From assembly GCA_963514095.1 (NCBI GenBank), contig OY741281.1, positions 9,025,819-9,089,818 of the forward strand: 64,000 nucleotides of DNA, written 5' to 3'. Under the pieces are notes generated by a model. The model was not told the DNA's origin. It saw only the letters and a program-made list of their open reading frames with translations, and made no database searches. The DNA comes from Eutrigla gurnardus. Lineage: Eukaryota; Chordata; Actinopteri; Perciformes; Triglidae. The position numbers and the translations under genes are program-made. Below, piece after piece: positions 60,288 through 64,000 of the stretch; position 1 is the first letter of the stretch, and the number at the start of each line of letters is the position of its first letter.

Positions 60288-61050
60288 GGGTGCAGTCGAA
60301 TAGTCAAAAAATAAGGTCCTAACTCCTATTCCTATCTCCTATTCCTTGACCTCTGGGGAAAACGTCACGGGGTTAAGGAAAGGCGATAGGAGAACTCAAA
60401 AGGATTTAGGAAAAGTCGGCCGCGGTGCTCAGAGAATCCGACCGGACTTTCACTAAGCTACGTCATTATAACGCGGCCGCTGATGATTGACAGCTGATGA
60501 TCGGCACCGGCGATTGACGTGTGTCTGCGCTGGAGAAACTACAAAAATGGACTACAAAAAGCGCATCGTCCACTTCTCCACATGTTGGTTTTATCAACAG
60601 CTGGTTCACTGACCAGCTTCAGGTCCAGCAGCTCCTCCTTCCTGTTTGACCGTTTGCTTTATTTACGTTTCATTTGTGGTTTTAGTTTCGTTTTTGTCAA
60701 GTTTGTAACATGATTGAAATAAAATAAAAAAATACCATTCAATTATTATCACTGTCCACACACATTTATCATCACTATTCCAATTACTATATGTCTGCAT
60801 GAAAGTAACTGTTAAATATGTAAATGCACATATTGTTTGTTTTCATGAACGTCCGAGGTGTGCGGCACTTTAAAAGTTGCTTTCGCAAAGAATTGTGGGT
60901 CGGCGTAATCTCCCTTCCTTTCGCATAGGAAGGTCCGTTGCATCCTATGCTAAAGGAGCTCTGAAAGGAAGCATTGGAGCTCCTTTCCTTTGCATTTAGA
61001 GAATCCGAACGGCTCTTATCATGGCGGCCACTTGTTTACTTCCGGGTCAC
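60288..61050 (+). mobile_element. Unclassified insert splitting the minisatellite (hAT-like?)
   Basis: About 760 bp begins GGTGCAGTCGAATAGTC followed by CCTATTCCTATCTCC, and ends with GGAGCTCCTTTCCTTTGC, GAATCCGAACGGCTCTTATC and CTTCCGGGTCAC. The word AGAGAATCCGA(C/A)CGG occurs near both ends in direct orientation. AAGGAAAGG words at the left recur inverted at the right. The start resembles a teleost repeat I recall as a DNA transposon (TGCAGTCGAATAGTC). No matching inverted terminus is seen on the right, so it may be truncated. The 64-codon frame at 60519-60713 is unrecognised. Confidence 0.45.
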
Positions 61051-61051
61051 T

Positions 61052-61580
61052 TCTTCAGCACCATGGATAGATACAAACACAGATACTGGCCCTGGAATTT
61101 CAGCACCGTGTTTAGAGACACACAGATACTGGGCCTGAATGTTTCAGATCCACGGATAGTGACAGAGACTGGGCAGGAATGTTTCAGCACCATGGATAGA
61201 CATACACAGATACTTGGCCTGAGAGACTGGGCCGAAATGTTTCAGCACCATGGATAGAGACACACACAGATACTGGGCCTGAGAGACTGGGCCGAAATGT
61301 TTCAGCACCATGGATAGAGACACACACAGATACTGGGCCTGAGAGACTGGGCCGAAATGTTTCAGCACCATGGATAGATACAAACACAGATACTGGCCCT
61401 GGAATTTCAGCACCGTGTTTAGAGACACAAATACTGGGCCTGAATCTTTCAGCACCAGGGATAGTGACAAACAGAGAGACGTGGCCTGAATGTTTCAGCA
61501 CCAAGGATAGAGACACATACAGATACTGGGCCTGAATGTTTCAGATCCACGGATAGTGACAAACAGAGAGAAGTTTGCAA
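61052..61580. repeat. Minisatellite, right block (58-60-bp units)
   Basis: The unit starting CAGCACCATGGATAGAGACA recurs at 61185, 61243, 61303 and 61363 with spacings of 58, 60 and 60 bp, and as shorter variants on both sides. The middle units are nearly identical, which suggests recent homogenisation. Because unit length is often a multiple of three, the minus strand is open over more than 100 codons in two frames. These are repeat artefacts. The block ends where a family A fragment begins. Confidence 0.92.
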
Positions 61581-61584
61581 GTTT

Positions 61585-61822
61585 GGCTTTTTGCCACGAA
61601 ACTTCCGCTGCGCCAAGCTGAATCTGTGACCCCTCCCCCTGCTGCGCCGCCACACCCATCTTGGCGCAGGCGATCCACCAAACTGCCAAACTGACCGTGC
61701 ACAAGGCTGCGCGGGTAGAAACTTGCATTACGCCGGCTCCGCCACCCTGCGCCGCCACCCTGCGCCGCCACCCTGCGCCGCCACCCTGCGCCGCCCTGCA
61801 CTGCGCCACGAAACTATGGCCC
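61585..61822 (+). mobile_element. Family A copy 4, 3' fragment with 13-bp expansion
   Basis: It begins GGCTTTTTGCCACGAAACTT and ends CACGAAACTATGGCCC, matching the last 240 bp or so of copy 1. The GCCACCCTGCGCC unit, single in other copies, is tandemly repeated about four times (about 61740-61795). The left part of the element is absent, and the join is directly to the minisatellite. Confidence 0.85.
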
Positions 61823-61830
61823 TATGTCTA

Positions 61831-62124
61831 GCTGCCATTCGCATTGAATGAATGGACTTTATTTACGCCTTGCGCCGAGAGTAGACCAGGTTGAAGCTGG
61901 CGAGCTTTCAGTGCAGTCTCGGCGAGGCTTTTTGCCACGAAACTTCCGCTGCGCCAAGCTGAATCTGTGACGCCTCCCCCTGCTGCGCCGCCACACCCAT
62001 CTTGGCGCAGGCGATCCACCAAACTGCCATACTGACCGTGCGCAAGGCTGCGCGGGTCGAAACTTGCATTACGCCGGCTCCGCCACCCTGCGCCGCCCTG
62101 CGCTGCGCCACGAAACTAGGGCCC
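61831..62124 (+). mobile_element. Family A copy 5, 3' fragment, tandem to copy 4
   Basis: It begins in CATTCGCATTGAATGAATGG and ends CACGAAACTAGGGCCC, covering the last 290 bp or so of the element. The flank after copy 4 (TATGTCTAGCTG, 61823-61834) is identical to the flank after copy 5 (62125-62136). The two therefore arose by tandem duplication, not by separate insertion. Confidence 0.85.
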
Positions 62125-62267
62125 TATGTCTAGCTGTGTTTTTACATGAAGTGATTTCATTCTGGAACAGGTGGCAATAGTAAATTATGAATAAAGCAAC
62201 ATTGTCATTGATATGTCAGGGTGCACAACAACTCTCACTAAGTTGAGAAATCAGCATATTAACTCCG

Positions 62268-62306
62268 GAGAGGAGAAGCGGTATAGCAAATAAATGGATG
62301 GACGAT
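62268..62306 (+). mobile_element. LINE tail fragment (same type as 44619)
   Basis: GGAGAAGCGGTATAGCAAAT followed by AAATGGATGGACG resembles the GATAAGCGGTATAGAAAATGGATGG end of the teleost LINE seen on the minus strand at 44619-44697. Only about 40 bp is left, with mismatches. Confidence 0.5.
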
Positions 62307-64000
62307 TGCTCATTACTCTAGCACATTCATTCTGCAAAGAACTGAAGTTGTTTCGATATCTGACATGCTGACATTTTCAAGATGCACAATCTCAAATGGC
62401 CTCACTTCTAACGGCAGATCATCACTCAATGACATACCAGTGAAGCCATACAACAACTTCATGGACCATGTCACATGGTTAAAACAGACACAGTACAGTA
62501 TAATCCCATGACAAATAACATGTCAACACCAAATGCAAAGGGGGGGAGTGGGGGGAAGCTACTTGACAAGAGCTTGACAGAACTCATGACTTTTTATGAG
62601 CCAAGTGGGCGATACATTTTAGCACATTCCTTTGTAGCAGTACAGTGGAATAATCTAACCTTAATAATCTATTTCACAGTATTTCACAGAACACACTTAA
62701 AGTGACCTTAAAGAGATGTTACAAAGTACCATTTAACATTTTCAAATTCAATGTTAAATGTAACTAAAGAGCAAGTGCACATTGCTTCCCTGCCGTCTGG
62801 GATTTTTATTTTGATTGTATTATCTACACTTGTTGTCTTGTTGTGTTATACAAGAGGACCACAATGGAAATAATTCTGGAAATTAATAACTGATTACTAT
62901 GGACATACATTCTGGGATGGCTTTGATTTTCCCAACACTGTTTTAATGTGTTAATCCTGCCCTATGAAAAACAAATACTTTCCCACGGCATCAATTTGAA
63001 CAGCATCGTGGCTCAGAGGACAGCATTGAGGAGCATTGGCTCAAGAATTAAACACCACGACATAATAAAATGTATTAATCGAGGGAAGGTTTGCTGAGTA
63101 TGCATTCTTGTTTTCCCGCACTGCCCTGCTTCACGCTGATACATACGCTGTACTTCTAAGCTCTTTAGTAAAACCACAGTCTTACATATTTCAGTCCACA
63201 GTGCTTGACGCGACTGAGCAGCACTTTGGGGACTCATGCCTTGCACAAGAACACGTTTCACTTCTCCCAGTGTAAGAATTTAAGCCACAATCCCCATGTT
63301 TCTAACTAATCGTTTGTCTAAGGATCCCATTATCTGAGACATTCTGCTGAGTGGCACTATTGGACTGTTTTTTGCTTTGCTCAAAGTAGTGAGAATCGAG
63401 AAAAAAAAGCAGGCCACAATGCATCTCGGGCACGGGAAGGGGTGAGACCACAAATGTCTTTTGAAGATATGCACCACATGCATGGTGGCAACAAACTCCA
63501 ATGCCCCAGTGGCTCTGTAGCACATAAAGCTGAAGCTGAGCTGCTGTCATCCTCCTGGCAGCAACACAAAAGCTGCCAGTCAGTGAAGAAATGGCTGAGC
63601 CTGCACAGAAATGACTGGCCCATTGATTCCAAAAGCAGGGAGACTGATGCCCCTAGATGATTGCCGGCCTGTGTGCTCACCAGTGATGGTCACTGTCAAC
63701 AAAGGTAGTGTGTTCTACTTGTCACCTGTTAGAGATGGAGGGGGCCAGTGTTGGTTTTGAGTGATGCTTTATTAAAGTTTACATAAGTTGTTCCTACTCA
63801 CGATCAGAATGCGGCTAAAGTCACATATGAGTTCAGTAAGAAGTCCACTACAAGTCAGATGTTCCAGCTCAACTGCACTATCACCAAGGCCACAGCTCAG
63901 TTTTTATGGCATCAAGTACAGAACCTCACCCCACCATCAAGGAAATGGTCATGATGGTCTTTTATTGCGGAGCCCTCCACGGCCTTCTACAATAGTGTCT
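62307..64000. other. Non-coding stretch, no gene seen
   Basis: Unique-looking DNA. The segment 63280-63680 has overlapping open frames of 72-99 codons on both strands, but none shows a recognisable domain or splice context. Confidence 0.5.

Noticed and set aside
61144..61516. Overlapping minus-strand frames of 108 and 110 codons with repeated peptide units
   Set aside because: They are read-through of the 58-60-bp minisatellite in two frames at once, with no start context or domain. Not genes.
61052..61580. Regularly spaced repeats resembling a CRISPR array
   Set aside because: The units are contiguous, with no unique spacers of constant size, in a vertebrate genome with no cas genes. It is a minisatellite.

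Overview
The window is vertebrate nuclear DNA, almost certainly from a ray-finned (teleost) fish. It is AT-rich and full of di- and tetranucleotide microsatellites. It carries decayed copies of element types that are common in teleosts: a LINE 3' end with a (GGAT)n tail, tRNA-derived SINEs, Harbinger-like and hAT-like MITEs, a TA-flanked Tc1/mariner relic, and L2-like and restriction-endonuclease-type LINE fragments. There is no bacterial or phage gene, no CRISPR array and no complete protein-coding gene. Most open frames are short chance frames or frames that run through repeats. The species cannot be told from the sequence.

Layout. 1-4.7 kb: single-copy-looking DNA with small repeats and a homeodomain-site-rich stretch near 3 kb. 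4.7-5.7 kb: a full-length 953-bp terminal-inverted-repeat element, here called family A, with 3-bp target duplications. 5.7-12.2 kb: mostly unique DNA, one SINE tail, and a possible short terminal exon on the minus strand near 10.5 kb. 12.2-14.4 kb: a mosaic of a Harbinger transposon with a HARBI1-like relic, a SINE, a second family A copy and an LTR-like block. 14.4-29.7 kb: unique DNA with a small MITE at 21 kb, long microsatellites and several candidate conserved non-coding stretches. 29.8-31.2 kb: a (TATC)n array, then a 1,245-bp internally decayed Tc1/mariner element. 31-53 kb: unique DNA with a Harbinger-like MITE (39.7-40.2 kb), a hAT-like MITE (41.6-41.8 kb), a LINE tail and a mariner end (44.6-44.9 kb), and an in-frame 36-bp duplication (48.4 kb). 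53.7-54.2 kb: an L2-like reverse-transcriptase relic. 57.6-62.3 kb: a dense repeat hub. It holds a LINE split by a family A MITE, a tRNA-like SINE, degenerate telomere repeats between two related repeats, a 58-60-bp minisatellite interrupted by another element, and two tandem family A tails. 62.3-64 kb: no gene seen.

The window reads as an intergenic or intronic region shaped by successive transposon insertions. The best-supported results are the structural ones: exact TIRs, target-site duplications, nesting and microhomology junctions. The exon-like segments and the conserved-element candidates are inferences that need comparative data. I found no convincing evidence of a new biochemical system. 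The most unusual items are family A and its rearranged copies, and the 57.6-62.3 kb hub.
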